A DNA stretch of 45,267 nt from Methanobacteriota archaeon (lineage in GTDB: Archaea > Thermoplasmatota > E2 > JACPAO01 > JAHWKR01). Position numbers and translations under genes: made by a program. The stretch is taken from NCBI GenBank assembly GCA_019347805.1, contig JAHWKR010000024.1, positions 1 to 45,267 on the forward strand, read 5' to 3'. Under the pieces are notes generated by a model. That model saw nothing but the letters and a program-made list of their open reading frames with translations, was not told where the DNA came from and made no database searches. Positions 16,520 through 24,140 of this stretch are shown one piece after another. Every line of letters starts with the position of its first letter. Positions within the stretch are counted from its first letter, which is position 1.

Positions 16520-17422
16520 GTGCGGAACCCTTGGTGGCCCCTTCTCCTCCTTCTCATCGCCCTCCTGTCAGGATGTCTCGGTGCGGAAGACGCCGCTTCG
16601 CCCGAGACGCCGACCGCGCCTCTTGCGCGCGCCACGGCGACCACCGGCAGCCTCCACGGACAGGTGGTCTCCGCCGACTTCGAACCGCTCGAAGGGGTCG
16701 GCGTCGCGCTTCACAAGGACGATTCCCTCATCGACGGCACCTTCACCGACCGCGCTGGGCGCTACACGTTGAACGATGTCACACCCGACGCCTACGAGGT
16801 GCGCACGTTCGCATCCGGCTATGCTGTGACCGCGAAGACGGTGACGGTCGCCGCGGGCGTCATCACTGAGACCCCGCTTGTCCTCCACCCGCTCCCGGAC
16901 CTGTCGAACCTCTCGTACGTCGTCCCCGACCAATGGACCGGCTTCCTCGGCTGCGGCTTCGGCGGTCCTGTCTACGCCTCGCTCTGCTCGGAACCGATGG
17001 ACGGCGTGACCATCGACGAGAACGACGACATCCTCGAGGTCTTCACCGTCGCGCCTGGCGTCGAGGAACTCGTCTTCGGCATGGACTGGTCCCCGTCCGG
17101 CGGTTTCTCGGCGCGGACGCTCGACCTCACCATCATGGTCGACATCGACCCCGACCCGGACACGATCCAGTGGCGCATCTACCGCGAAGAGACGGGGCCC
17201 CCGCCCATCGTCTTCACCATCAATGACACGTGGCTTCAGCAGGAGGGTCTCGATGGCGTCACGTTCGCCACCTTCAACGAGACCCGCGATGTCCTGATCC
17301 GCGTCCTGCCGCCGTTCACGTTCGACCCGGTCATCGTCTACCAACAACCCTTCACCGTCTACTGGGAGACCTATTACCACACCACCGCTCCGGACGGCCG
17401 GAGCCCCATCCCCGACCATTGA
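16520..17422 (+). CDS. Lipoprotein with carboxypeptidase-regulatory-like domain (array copy 2)
   Basis: A 300-residue paralogue of the neighbouring lipoproteins. It starts with GTG; the signal peptide LLLLLIALLSGC places the lipidated Cys at residue 19. The domain order is the same: a CarboxypepD_reg-like fold (GSLHGQVVSADFEPLEGVGV, GRYTLNDVTPDAYEV), then a domain with QWTGFLGCGFG, LVFGMDWSPSGGFS and a C-terminal YQQPFTVYWETYYHT...SPIPDH. The second Cys-containing loop (CGFG plus a nearby LCSEP) may form a disulfide. The T-rich stretch between copy 1 and this gene looks like a terminator, consistent with separate transcription. Confidence 0.83.
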   Translation: MRNPWWPLLLLLIALLSGCLGAEDAASPETPTAPLARATATTGSLHGQVVSADFEPLEGVGVALHKDDSLIDGTFTDRAGRYTLNDVTPDAYEVRTFASGYAVTAKTVTVAAGVITETPLVLHPLPDLSNLSYVVPDQWTGFLGCGFGGPVYASLCSEPMDGVTIDENDDILEVFTVAPGVEELVFGMDWSPSGGFSARTLDLTIMVDIDPDPDTIQWRIYREETGPPPIVFTINDTWLQQEGLDGVTFATFNETRDVLIRVLPPFTFDPVIVYQQPFTVYWETYYHTTAPDGRSPIPDH

Positions 17423-17493
17423 ACGCTCGGCCGCTCGGCAGTGGTGGACAGGGACACGCGACTGGCCGGAGATTGCACGATAGGGCGAGAAAG

Positions 17494-17502
17494 TTGAAAT
17501 AG
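17494..17502 (+). promoter_or_regulatory. TATA box TTGAAATAG of lipoprotein copy 3
   Basis: Identical in all nine bases to the box of copy 2 and placed 29 bp before the ATG at 17523, implying conserved promoter architecture within the array. Confidence 0.6.
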
Positions 17503-17522
17503 CGTCAAACAGACCGCCGGCC

Positions 17523-18446
17523 ATGGGCTCCAGGTGGCTATGGCCGACCCTCACGCTCCTCCTCATCACCGGCCTCTCCGGTTGCTTCGGCGGCGACGAC
17601 CCGGTCAATGTGGACGAGGAAGAGACCGAGGCCCCCGAAGCGGTCGCGACCGACGACACGGGCAGCATCAACGGCCAGGTCGTCACCGAGGATTTCACAC
17701 CGCTTCCGAAGGTCGGGGTGTCGGTGACGAAGCAAGGGCGCCTCGTCGACGGAACGACCACCGACAAGGAAGGCCGTTACACGCTCAACGATCTCGCGCC
17801 CGACACGTACGTCCTGCAGACGCTCGCCCCCGGTTACGAGCAAGTGGCCGTCCCGGTCGAGGTCGTCGCGGGGACGGTCGCCAAGAAAGACCTGAGGCTC
17901 ACGTCCCTCGCCGACCTTGCGAACCAGAGCTACATGGTGCCGGACGAATGGACCGGGTTCCTCTCGTGCGGATTGGGCACGCGCGTCATCACGATCTCGG
18001 CGTGTTCCACGTCGGCCGAGAACGTGTCCGCAGACCCGAACGACGACTTCTCCCACATTTTCGACGCCGAGGCCGGCCTTGATGAACTCGTGTTCGGTCT
18101 AACCTGGTCCAAGTCGGGCGGAGTCTCCGCAGACAAGCTCCTCGTCATCGTCGACATCGAGATCACACAGGAGTCCGGCGACAAGGTGTGGCGGGAGTTC
18201 GCGCGGGTATCGGGTGCTTCCCCGGTCGTGTTCCGCATCAACGACGACACCCTCGAAGAGCGCCGCGCCAACTATGACAGCGTCAAGTTCTCGACCTGGA
18301 ACGAGACCCACCGCGTCCTCGTCCGGGTCTTCCCGCCCTTCGAGACGCCCCCGGTCGTCATCTACCAGCAACCCTTCACCCTCTACTGGGAGCAATACTA
18401 CGGCCAGCGCGCCCCCGAGGGCCACTCCCCCATCCCCGACCAGTGA
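17523..18446 (+). CDS. Lipoprotein with carboxypeptidase-regulatory-like domain (array copy 3)
   Basis: A 307-residue third copy, most similar to copy 2. The lipobox is ITGLSGC (Cys21), followed by a Glu/Asp-rich linker, a CarboxypepD_reg-like domain (GSINGQVVTEDFTPLPKVGV, GRYTLNDLAPDTYVL), and the shared C-terminal domain with EWTGFLSCGLG, LVFGLTWSKSGGVS and YQQPFTLYWEQYYGQ...SPIPDQ. The strongly kept last 40 residues in all three copies suggest a functional surface or partner-binding face, while the linkers have diverged. Array expansion points to antigenic or ligand diversity, which is inference. Confidence 0.83.
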   Translation: MGSRWLWPTLTLLLITGLSGCFGGDDPVNVDEEETEAPEAVATDDTGSINGQVVTEDFTPLPKVGVSVTKQGRLVDGTTTDKEGRYTLNDLAPDTYVLQTLAPGYEQVAVPVEVVAGTVAKKDLRLTSLADLANQSYMVPDEWTGFLSCGLGTRVITISACSTSAENVSADPNDDFSHIFDAEAGLDELVFGLTWSKSGGVSADKLLVIVDIEITQESGDKVWREFARVSGASPVVFRINDDTLEERRANYDSVKFSTWNETHRVLVRVFPPFETPPVVIYQQPFTLYWEQYYGQRAPEGHSPIPDQ

Positions 18447-18497
18447 CGGGACCAGAGAGCAAACCCTATATTCTTGCCAAACGTTGACACGGATGGG

Positions 18498-19511
18498 ATG
18501 GGTTCGCCGAGGGAGACCTGGCGTGACGAACGACGTGTCCACGTCCTCACACGGGGCAACGTCGACGGCATCACGAGCGCCGCCCTCGCCCTCGCCCGCT
18601 ATCCGGACGCCCGCGTCTCTTTCGTCACCAACGCCGGCCTCGCCAGCCAGGCCATGCGCCGTGACCTCTCCTCGCGCACGTTCCTCCTCATCGACCTCGG
18701 CCTGACCCCTCCGCTCGCCAAGACCTTGGGCCGGAAAGCCGCCGCCGGGGCACAGGTGGTCCTCCTCGACCACCATGACCAGACGCTCCGCAACGAGGCG
18801 CTCCTCGACCCGGCCGTCGCCCGCCTCATCGTCCCCGGCATCTCGGCTGCGGCCGTGACCCGCCGCTGGCTCGGACTCGAGCGTCTGACCCACCTGTCCG
18901 CCATCGCCGATGTCGTCGAATATTGCGCCTCGGACGACCTGGAACGGGTGCGCGTCGAGGTCGGCGACCGACGGCTGCACCGGGAAGCGGAGATGCTCGA
19001 CTTCGCATGGCGTTTCGACGTCCCCGATGACCGCTTCCGGACCCAGGTGGCACGCCGGCTCGCCGATGGCGCCTGGCCCTCGGAGATCCCCGAGGTGCGG
19101 CGACGCTACTTCGCCATCCTCAACGAACGGCGCTGGGAACGGGCCCTCGAACGGGTGCGCGCGCGAATCCAAGTGACCGGCAACGTCGCGCTCCTGTCCT
19201 TCCCGCGGCGCAAACCGAGTCTCTTCGGCTTCGGCTCGCGCGCCGTCGCCGCCGTCGCCCGCGAACGCGGCTGCCGCGTCGCCCTTCTCGTGCACCGCCG
19301 CGCCGATATCGTCTCGGTGAGCGCCCGCCTCCTCGCCCCATGCCCGGAGGTCCCGGAGCGGATCCGGCCCGAGCTCGACCTCGGCCGCTTCCTGCACGAG
19401 TTCACCGCCTACCATGGCGGCTCAGGCGGGGGCCATCCGGAATCGGCCGGTGGGAAGATCCCCCACCGCGCCCTCGGCACGTTCCTCAAAGAGATCGAAG
19501 TCTTCGCCTAA
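18498..19511 (+). CDS. DHH-family phosphoesterase with altered motif I
   Basis: A 337-residue protein of the DHH/DHHA1 superfamily (RecJ, nanoRNase, archaeal GAN-type nucleases). Motif III DHH is intact in VVLLDHHDQT, and the C-terminal DHHA1 signature appears as GGSGGGHPESAGG. Motif I, normally HGDxDG, reads TRGNVDG: His is replaced by Arg and the first Asp by Asn, which should remove metal ligands. It may therefore be a weak or inactive nuclease, like the non-catalytic RecJ-like partners in some archaeal replisomes. ATG 18498 follows the TATA-like CCTATATTC at 18465-18473; an upstream TTG at 18474 lies too close to that box. Its stop overlaps that of the convergent gene by 3 bp. Confidence 0.82.
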   Translation: MGSPRETWRDERRVHVLTRGNVDGITSAALALARYPDARVSFVTNAGLASQAMRRDLSSRTFLLIDLGLTPPLAKTLGRKAAAGAQVVLLDHHDQTLRNEALLDPAVARLIVPGISAAAVTRRWLGLERLTHLSAIADVVEYCASDDLERVRVEVGDRRLHREAEMLDFAWRFDVPDDRFRTQVARRLADGAWPSEIPEVRRRYFAILNERRWERALERVRARIQVTGNVALLSFPRRKPSLFGFGSRAVAAVARERGCRVALLVHRRADIVSVSARLLAPCPEVPERIRPELDLGRFLHEFTAYHGGSGGGHPESAGGKIPHRALGTFLKEIEVFA

Positions 19512-20296
19512 CGGCGGCGGCGCGTCATCAGCACGAGCGCGGCGAGCGCCAGGACGACCATGGCCGCCGGCAGGGCCGGTGAGTCCTTCTTCTTCTCTTC
19601 CGTGGCCACTTCCTCGGTCGTGAGGTTGAACCGGTGCGGGTCGCTCCCGGAGGAAAAATCGTCGACATCCTCGAACGGGAACGAATATCCTTCGCCGGTC
19701 CAATAGGTCGTCTCGCCACCCTTCGGGTCGATGTGCCATGGCTCGGCCGCGGCGAAGTGCGCCGTCTCATAGAACAACCGCGGCAGGACGAACTCCTGCG
19801 CGAACCGCACTTCGACACGCTCCTTCGTTGTCTCCGGGAACGCCATGTAGGCCGAGAAATCGACCGTGTACGCGTCGGTGTCGTCTGTGGTCCCTTCCGC
19901 CCCCGTGATGCGCACGTCGGTGATACGCACCTCGCTCGCCGGCCGGCCGTCGACCTGGATGCGGCCCCACGGCGCGAAATTCTCGAACTGGCGGATCTGG
20001 TCGTTCAGGTCGTCCCGCCACGCCGCCGCGTATGATGCCACCTCGGCCGGCGAGACGATGCCGTCCTCGTTCCCATAGACATTGTCCATGTCCCAGCGTG
20101 CGTTCGCCGCGTCCGTACCCGACACCTCCGTCCGTTCGAGCTCGATGGTGAAATTGGCGGGCGTCATCCGCACATCGAGCGTCTCGAAGGTATAGGACTG
20201 CGCCGAGGCCGAAGGCATGGCCAGGGTGGTGGTCAGGAGGAGGGCCGCGATGAGCCCACGCAGTACGCGGGCGCGCGTGAGGCCAGGTCGGAGCAT
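19508..20296 (-). CDS. Secreted protein with C-terminal membrane anchor
   Basis: A 262-residue surface protein of unknown function. The signal peptide RGLIAALLLTTTLAMPSASAQ is followed by an ectodomain with several NxT sites and a region (NVYGNEDGIVSPAEVASYAA) that resembles an EF-hand-like calcium loop. Near the C-terminus an acidic/Lys-rich linker precedes SPALPAAMVVLALAALVLMTRRRR (split here as anchor SPALPAAMVVLALAALVLM plus RRRR), the layout of archaeal CTERM-type or simple C-anchored proteins. The promoter is the strongest in the window (AATATATAAG, 20321-20330). The first secreted protein of the window has the same anchor style. Confidence 0.8.
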   Translation of the reverse strand: MLRPGLTRARVLRGLIAALLLTTTLAMPSASAQSYTFETLDVRMTPANFTIELERTEVSGTDAANARWDMDNVYGNEDGIVSPAEVASYAAAWRDDLNDQIRQFENFAPWGRIQVDGRPASEVRITDVRITGAEGTTDDTDAYTVDFSAYMAFPETTKERVEVRFAQEFVLPRLFYETAHFAAAEPWHIDPKGGETTYWTGEGYSFPFEDVDDFSSGSDPHRFNLTTEEVATEEKKKDSPALPAAMVVLALAALVLMTRRRR

Positions 20297-20311
20297 CTGA
20301 GGACGCTCACC

Positions 20312-20449
20312 TCAACCCCGCTTATATATTGTGGTGGAACCGACGAACCGGACGGCCTCCTCCAGCCGGGTGGACATGAAGGAACGAGCTTCCGGGTCCC
20401 CTGGCTCTTGCCGCTCCCCGTCAACCCCCGCCACGGCGGGGACAGACAT
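20312..20449 (-). CDS. Possible small protein (45 residues)
   Basis: A short frame starting at ATG 20449 and ending EEAVRFVGSTTIYKRG. A TATA-like GTATACCTTACG lies about 30 bp upstream. Its last codons overlap the strong TATA box of the next gene on the same strand, which is tolerable in a compact archaeal genome but weakens the case. No homology can be claimed. Confidence 0.25.
   Translation of the reverse strand: MSVPAVAGVDGERQEPGDPEARSFMSTRLEEAVRFVGSTTIYKRG
20321..20330 (-). promoter_or_regulatory. Strong TATA box of the C-anchored secreted protein
   Basis: AATATATAAG on the minus strand, centred about 29 bp upstream of the ATG at 20296. It predicts transcription starting within a few bases of the start codon. 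Confidence 0.7.
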
Positions 20450-20688
20450 GATGACCGCGCCCTTCTCCGCCGTCGTAAGGTATACGTCGCTTGACGAACG
20501 AATCCTGTCCCAGGTCCATCCAGTGGACGACAGAAGCCGAACAGAACGACCACCCGACCTGGGAGGCCATCCTGCGCCACCGGCCAGACCCGCCCCCGAT
20601 GACCATGCGAGTCGACAACACAAATGATAAAGCTACAGTGGACACTTCAAACCCAGGCGGGCCGTCATGGCCTCATTGGAGCCCCGAC

Positions 20689-20841
20689 ATGAACCCCCTT
20701 CTCCACCAGATCCACACCCTTTGCCTTGAACTCGAACAGGTCGGCACCCTCGTCGCCGCCCTGCGCCACCGGACCGAGGCAGGACCGGACGGAACCGGCC
20801 CCGCCCCGAAGACGGAAGAGTTCCTGCGCGCCTACGCCTGA
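20689..20841 (+). CDS. Possible small protein (50 residues)
   Basis: A short frame from ATG 20689 encoding one amphipathic helix (LLHQIHTLCLELEQVGTLVAAL) and a charged tail. The helix is quoted in part only: LLHQIHTLCLELEQ. A TATA-like AATGATAAAG at about 20624 would leave a leader of some 35 nt. It ends 1 bp before the stop of the convergent hsp20 gene. The roughly 390 bp between the secreted-protein start (20296) and this frame otherwise holds only promoters and overlapping shadow frames. Confidence 0.35.
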   Translation: MNPLLHQIHTLCLELEQVGTLVAALRHRTEAGPDGTGPAPKTEEFLRAYA

Positions 20842-20842
20842 C

Positions 20843-21673
20843 CTACCCGTAGGCGATCTCCAGGTGCCTGGGACCCTCCGTCGGGTTCTTCTTCGGCACC
20901 GAGAGCCGCAGGATCCCGTCCCTCAGCTTGGCGTTGCACTCGCTCGTCTTGATCTCGCTCGGCAGCTGGATCGTGCGCCGATAGACGACCGGCCCCCGCT
21001 CCTGCACCACGAGCATCCCGTCCTCGAGGTCGGGCCGCGCGAGCGCCGTCACCAGGATGGCCCGGTCGGTCACCATGATGTCCATGTCCTCCTTGTTGAC
21101 ACCCGGCATCTCGAGTTGCACCTGGTAGTTGTTGCCGTCGTCCACCACGTCACCCTGGGGTTGGCGCGACTGTGGCGGAAGGTCCCGGATGTCACGCGTC
21201 GTGCGCGTCTCGCCGCCGAACTGTCCCGGCGAGAAGGCGGGCGAACCGGTGGGAGAGACCTGACCCGCCTGGCCGATGCCTGTCACACCCTGTGAACCGA
21301 GCACGTTGCCCCCCGAGGCGCCCGCAGGCGAATAGGCCGGGTGCCATGCCGCATGTTGCGCACCATAGGGCGAAGCCTGGTGGGTCTCCTGCCGGTACGG
21401 CCACGTCATCGGCACCTGGGACGCGAAGTCCCCCTGTGGCGCGGCGAACGGCGACTGCTGCTGTGCCTGATGGGGCAGAAGCCCTGCGGTTTGCAACTGG
21501 TTGGCCTGCGCCATGAGCTGCGCAAGGCGCGTCCGCATCGCCTGCATCCTCTGGTCCAGGTCCTGCAACGTGATGGTGCTCTGGTCGACGAGCTCCGAGA
21601 TGTCCTGCACCTTCGGCTCCCCCGAACCCTTCTGTTCCTGTTTCACCTGTGTCTTGGCGGCTCGTTCGGTCAT
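20843..21673 (-). CDS. hsp20: Hsp20/alpha-crystallin chaperone with long low-complexity N-terminal arm
   Basis: A 276-residue small heat-shock protein, almost twice the usual length. Residues 23-62 look like a coiled coil (heptads through STITLQDLDQRMQAMRTRLA). Residues 65-165 are rich in Gln, Pro, Ser, Gly and aromatics, including SPFAAPQ and SPYGAQ. Residues 174-276 form the alpha-crystallin domain, with NYQVQLEMPGVNKEDMDI and the hallmark LRDGILRLSVPKK. No clear C-terminal IxI motif is present. The start has a perfect ribosome site (AAGGTGAC, 5 nt spacer) with a leader, unlike the leaderless genes around it. It is divergent from an Lrp-family regulator, which may control it. The arm shares motifs with the low-complexity protein at 22606-23943. 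Confidence 0.92.
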   Translation of the reverse strand: MTERAAKTQVKQEQKGSGEPKVQDISELVDQSTITLQDLDQRMQAMRTRLAQLMAQANQLQTAGLLPHQAQQQSPFAAPQGDFASQVPMTWPYRQETHQASPYGAQHAAWHPAYSPAGASGGNVLGSQGVTGIGQAGQVSPTGSPAFSPGQFGGETRTTRDIRDLPPQSRQPQGDVVDDGNNYQVQLEMPGVNKEDMDIMVTDRAILVTALARPDLEDGMLVVQERGPVVYRRTIQLPSEIKTSECNAKLRDGILRLSVPKKNPTEGPRHLEIAYG

Positions 21674-21983
21674 GGCGTCACCTTCCCGGTCTGTCGTCGT
21701 GCGGCATCGGGCCGACGGACAGCGCGGACTCGACGGAACCCCAGATACAACCATATGCGTTGCCCGCAGAATCCACGGCCCGGCGCCGAGTGCGGTAGGC
21801 GAACCGCGGCAAGACAGCGCGTGGCACCACGTACGGGTGTAGGATCGTGCTCCGAGAGACGTGGACGGAACATGGAAACCATCGATCGCCGCACATCGAC
21901 CTTTTCCACCATCGGAATTTAATACCGCTCGGACTTTCCGCCCCCACACGTCCCGATGACGTGTCGAACCGCGGGGTGAACCA

Positions 21984-22517
21984 GTGCACATCGACGCCAC
22001 CAACCTCCAGATCCTGGACCTGCTTCAGAAAGACGCACGCATGAGCATCGCGGACCTGGCACGCCTCGTCAACCGTGCTGAGAGCACCGTCCGGGAACGT
22101 GTGACCGCCCTCGAATCGGCCGGGATCATCAACGGCTACCACGCCCATGTCGACGCCGACCGGGTGGGCCGGCACGCCCACGCCATCCTCTACGCCACGT
22201 GCGACCTCGGTCGACTGCCCGAAGTGGTGCGCCGCCTCGAGGCGATCCCCCAGGTCGTTCGCATCCTGCACACCACAGGCAAGCATCCGCTCATCATCGA
22301 AGCGGTCGCAGAAGACCTCGCCGCCCTGGAGCGCCTCCTCGAGACCCGTATCGCCGGGCTCGGCCTCGACCACATCGAGGTCTCCATCATCGTCCGCCAA
22401 CACCTGGCGTGGCGCCCCCTCAGGCTCTCCCCCACCGTCGTCCCGCTCATCGGACGGCGGCAGCGCGAGATCATCCCGCAAGGGAACCTCACGCTTGTCC
22501 CGACGAACGGACCCTAG
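21984..22517 (+). CDS. Lrp/AsnC-family transcriptional regulator
   Basis: A 177-residue regulator. An N-terminal AsnC-type helix-turn-helix (NLQILDLLQKDARMSIADLA, then STVRERVTALESAGIINGY) is followed by an RAM-like ligand/oligomerisation domain (residues about 65-145), in which effectors such as amino acids usually bind. The C-terminal 30 residues (LIGRRQREIIPQGNLTLV) are an extension beyond the usual family end. The start is GTG 21984, preceded at 5 nt by GGTGA. A TATA-like GAATTTAATACC around 21921 leaves a leader of about 36 nt that contains a seven-codon ORF (21958-21981). It is divergent from hsp20 across a 310 bp gap, so autoregulation and hsp20 control are plausible but unproven. Confidence 0.9.
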   Translation: MHIDATNLQILDLLQKDARMSIADLARLVNRAESTVRERVTALESAGIINGYHAHVDADRVGRHAHAILYATCDLGRLPEVVRRLEAIPQVVRILHTTGKHPLIIEAVAEDLAALERLLETRIAGLGLDHIEVSIIVRQHLAWRPLRLSPTVVPLIGRRQREIIPQGNLTLVPTNGP

Positions 22518-22539
22518 GTCGTCGTGTCGGTCCAAGGTC

Positions 22540-22583
22540 GTCGAACAAAAAAGAGAGACGACCGGGGCGCCCCGCCCCGGTCG
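22540..22583 (-). terminator. Hairpin plus T-run terminator
   Basis: A perfect 10 bp stem (CGACCGGGGC with GCCCCGGTCG, 22559-22583, loop of 5) is followed on the minus strand by TCTCTCTTTTTTG. It sits just past the stop of the low-complexity protein gene (22606) and is oriented to terminate it. A T-run suffices for archaeal RNA polymerase; the stem may protect the 3' end. The Lrp gene ends on the other side. Confidence 0.6.
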
Positions 22584-22605
22584 AAGAGAAAGGGCCGCTC
22601 CGCGC

Positions 22606-23943
22606 CTACCGGAGGAGCGATGCGAGCGGGTTCGCGAACGGTGCCGAGATCGGGCCGGGGGCCGGCGTGGCGCTGATGAAGGGCGACACGTGGAGACCCG
22701 GCTGTTGCTGTTGCAAGACGTTCTGCTGGAGCAGGCCCGGCTCCTGGAACCGGGACGCGGCCTGGAGGCCCTGCTGCGCGATGGGCGCGAGGCGCTCGAT
22801 GTGCTGGACGCGCTGGATCTGCTGCGCCACGCGGGGGTCCTGCGTGATGCGGGGGTCCTTGGCGATTGGGGCCTCGATGGCGGTCTGCAGTTCGCGGCGG
22901 GCGCGCACGGCGTCACGGACCGCGATCCTCTCGACGCGCTGGAGTGTCGCGGCGAAGGCGAGGGCCGGGTCGATGCGGGCGACCTGGCGGATCTTCTCGC
23001 ACTCCATCGCGTCGATGCTCTCTTCCTGCGCGATGCGCTGGAACTCGGCCTGGGCGCGGTACGGGTCGAACTGGGCGAGCTGGCGGACGCGCTCGAGCTC
23101 CATCTGGGTGCGCAGCGGGTCGGCCGTGGGGATGCCGTGCACGACCTGGACCGGCGGGATGCCGACCGGGTCCGCGGTCGCCGCGAAGGGCGTCTGCATG
23201 TAGGAGAGCGGGCTGTGGAACGGGTTCGTCTGCGCGTAAGGCGAGAGCGGTGTCGCCTGGAACGGTGCGTTCGGGACCTGGGCGTACGGGGACACCGGTG
23301 CGTACGGCGGCGTCGCGAACGGATTGGCGAGCGGCACGTTCTGGGCCGGCGCGAACGGCGAGGCGGACTGGGCCGCGTAGGGCGAGAACGACGTGCGGGG
23401 GTCAGCGAAGGGGGCACCGATGGCGGGTGCGAAGCGGGCGATGTTGCCGAAGGGCAGGACGTTGTAGGCGTCCTGCTGCGCGAACGGCGCGGCCACGTTG
23501 GCCTGCTGGGGCCAGTGCGGGGCGTGGGCGGCGAACGCGTAGGGGTTCTGGATGGACGCTTGGGTGTACGGGTCGACCTGCGCGAACGGGGACACGTTGG
23601 ACCAGGGGGCGTTCTGCGTCGCCACGTTCGGGTACCATCCCTGTTGGGGGAGGTCGACGTTCGCGTGGGGGTCCACGAGCGGGGCCTGTGGCGGGGTCTG
23701 CGTTCGGAATGCGTTCATGGGTTGCACCTGCTGCGGGGGTGGTTGGAAATGGTACATGGGGGGCACCTGTTGTCGGCCGTTCGGGATCGACGGGGAAGCG
23801 GAGCCGTCGGTGGGCGCACCGAGGACCTGCGTCAGCAACGCGATGTCGTCGCGCAACGTGGCCAATCGTGACTCGAGCGCTTCCAAAGTGGGCGCGGATC
23901 CCGGCGCGCCCGTTCCTTCATGCGGTACTTGTCGTGCGAGCAA
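22606..23943 (-). CDS. Low-complexity Pro/Gln/aromatic-rich protein, possible scaffold
   Basis: A 445-residue protein, not assignable to a family. Residues 18-42 form a short coiled coil (LEALESRLATLRDDIALL). Residues 45-270 are disordered-looking and rich in Pro, Gln, Ala, Asn, Phe and Tyr, with about twelve copies (one in the tail) of a P-[FY]-A motif (SPFAQ, NPYAF, SPYAA, SPYAQ). Residues 278-400 are helical and charged, with a duplicated unit (ERVRQLAQFDPYRAQAEF and EKIRQVARIDPALAFAAT). A Gln-rich tail ends with a further APFAN. Coiled coil plus sticker-like aromatics is typical of scaffolds or condensate formers. The Hsp20 encoded nearby has a similar arm. The start is a TTG (23943), chosen because it precedes the coiled coil; no ATG is available before residue 63. 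A hairpin terminator follows. Confidence 0.72.
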   Translation of the reverse strand: MLARQVPHEGTGAPGSAPTLEALESRLATLRDDIALLTQVLGAPTDGSASPSIPNGRQQVPPMYHFQPPPQQVQPMNAFRTQTPPQAPLVDPHANVDLPQQGWYPNVATQNAPWSNVSPFAQVDPYTQASIQNPYAFAAHAPHWPQQANVAAPFAQQDAYNVLPFGNIARFAPAIGAPFADPRTSFSPYAAQSASPFAPAQNVPLANPFATPPYAPVSPYAQVPNAPFQATPLSPYAQTNPFHSPLSYMQTPFAATADPVGIPPVQVVHGIPTADPLRTQMELERVRQLAQFDPYRAQAEFQRIAQEESIDAMECEKIRQVARIDPALAFAATLQRVERIAVRDAVRARRELQTAIEAPIAKDPRITQDPRVAQQIQRVQHIERLAPIAQQGLQAASRFQEPGLLQQNVLQQQQPGLHVSPFISATPAPGPISAPFANPLASLLR

Positions 23944-24140
23944 TGCGCTGACTCTCTCTGCCGGTGACCGGCAAGGAGACCAACCTCGGCTCCATCATCT
24001 GGCTTGCCCGAGAAAATCGCGGCCCGGCGGCGTGTTCGCCGTCGAAGGAGCGGTCACCGCACAGGGCGAAGGTGGCCCGCTTGACATGGCCGGAAACGGT
24101 GTGTTCCGGCCTTGGGCGCCGTCCTATGCGGGGCGGCTCA

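Noticed and set aside
20331..20627. 98-codon plus-strand frame
   Set aside because: Low-complexity Ser/Arg/Pro composition, start inside the promoter of the opposite gene, no ribosome site or TATA box.
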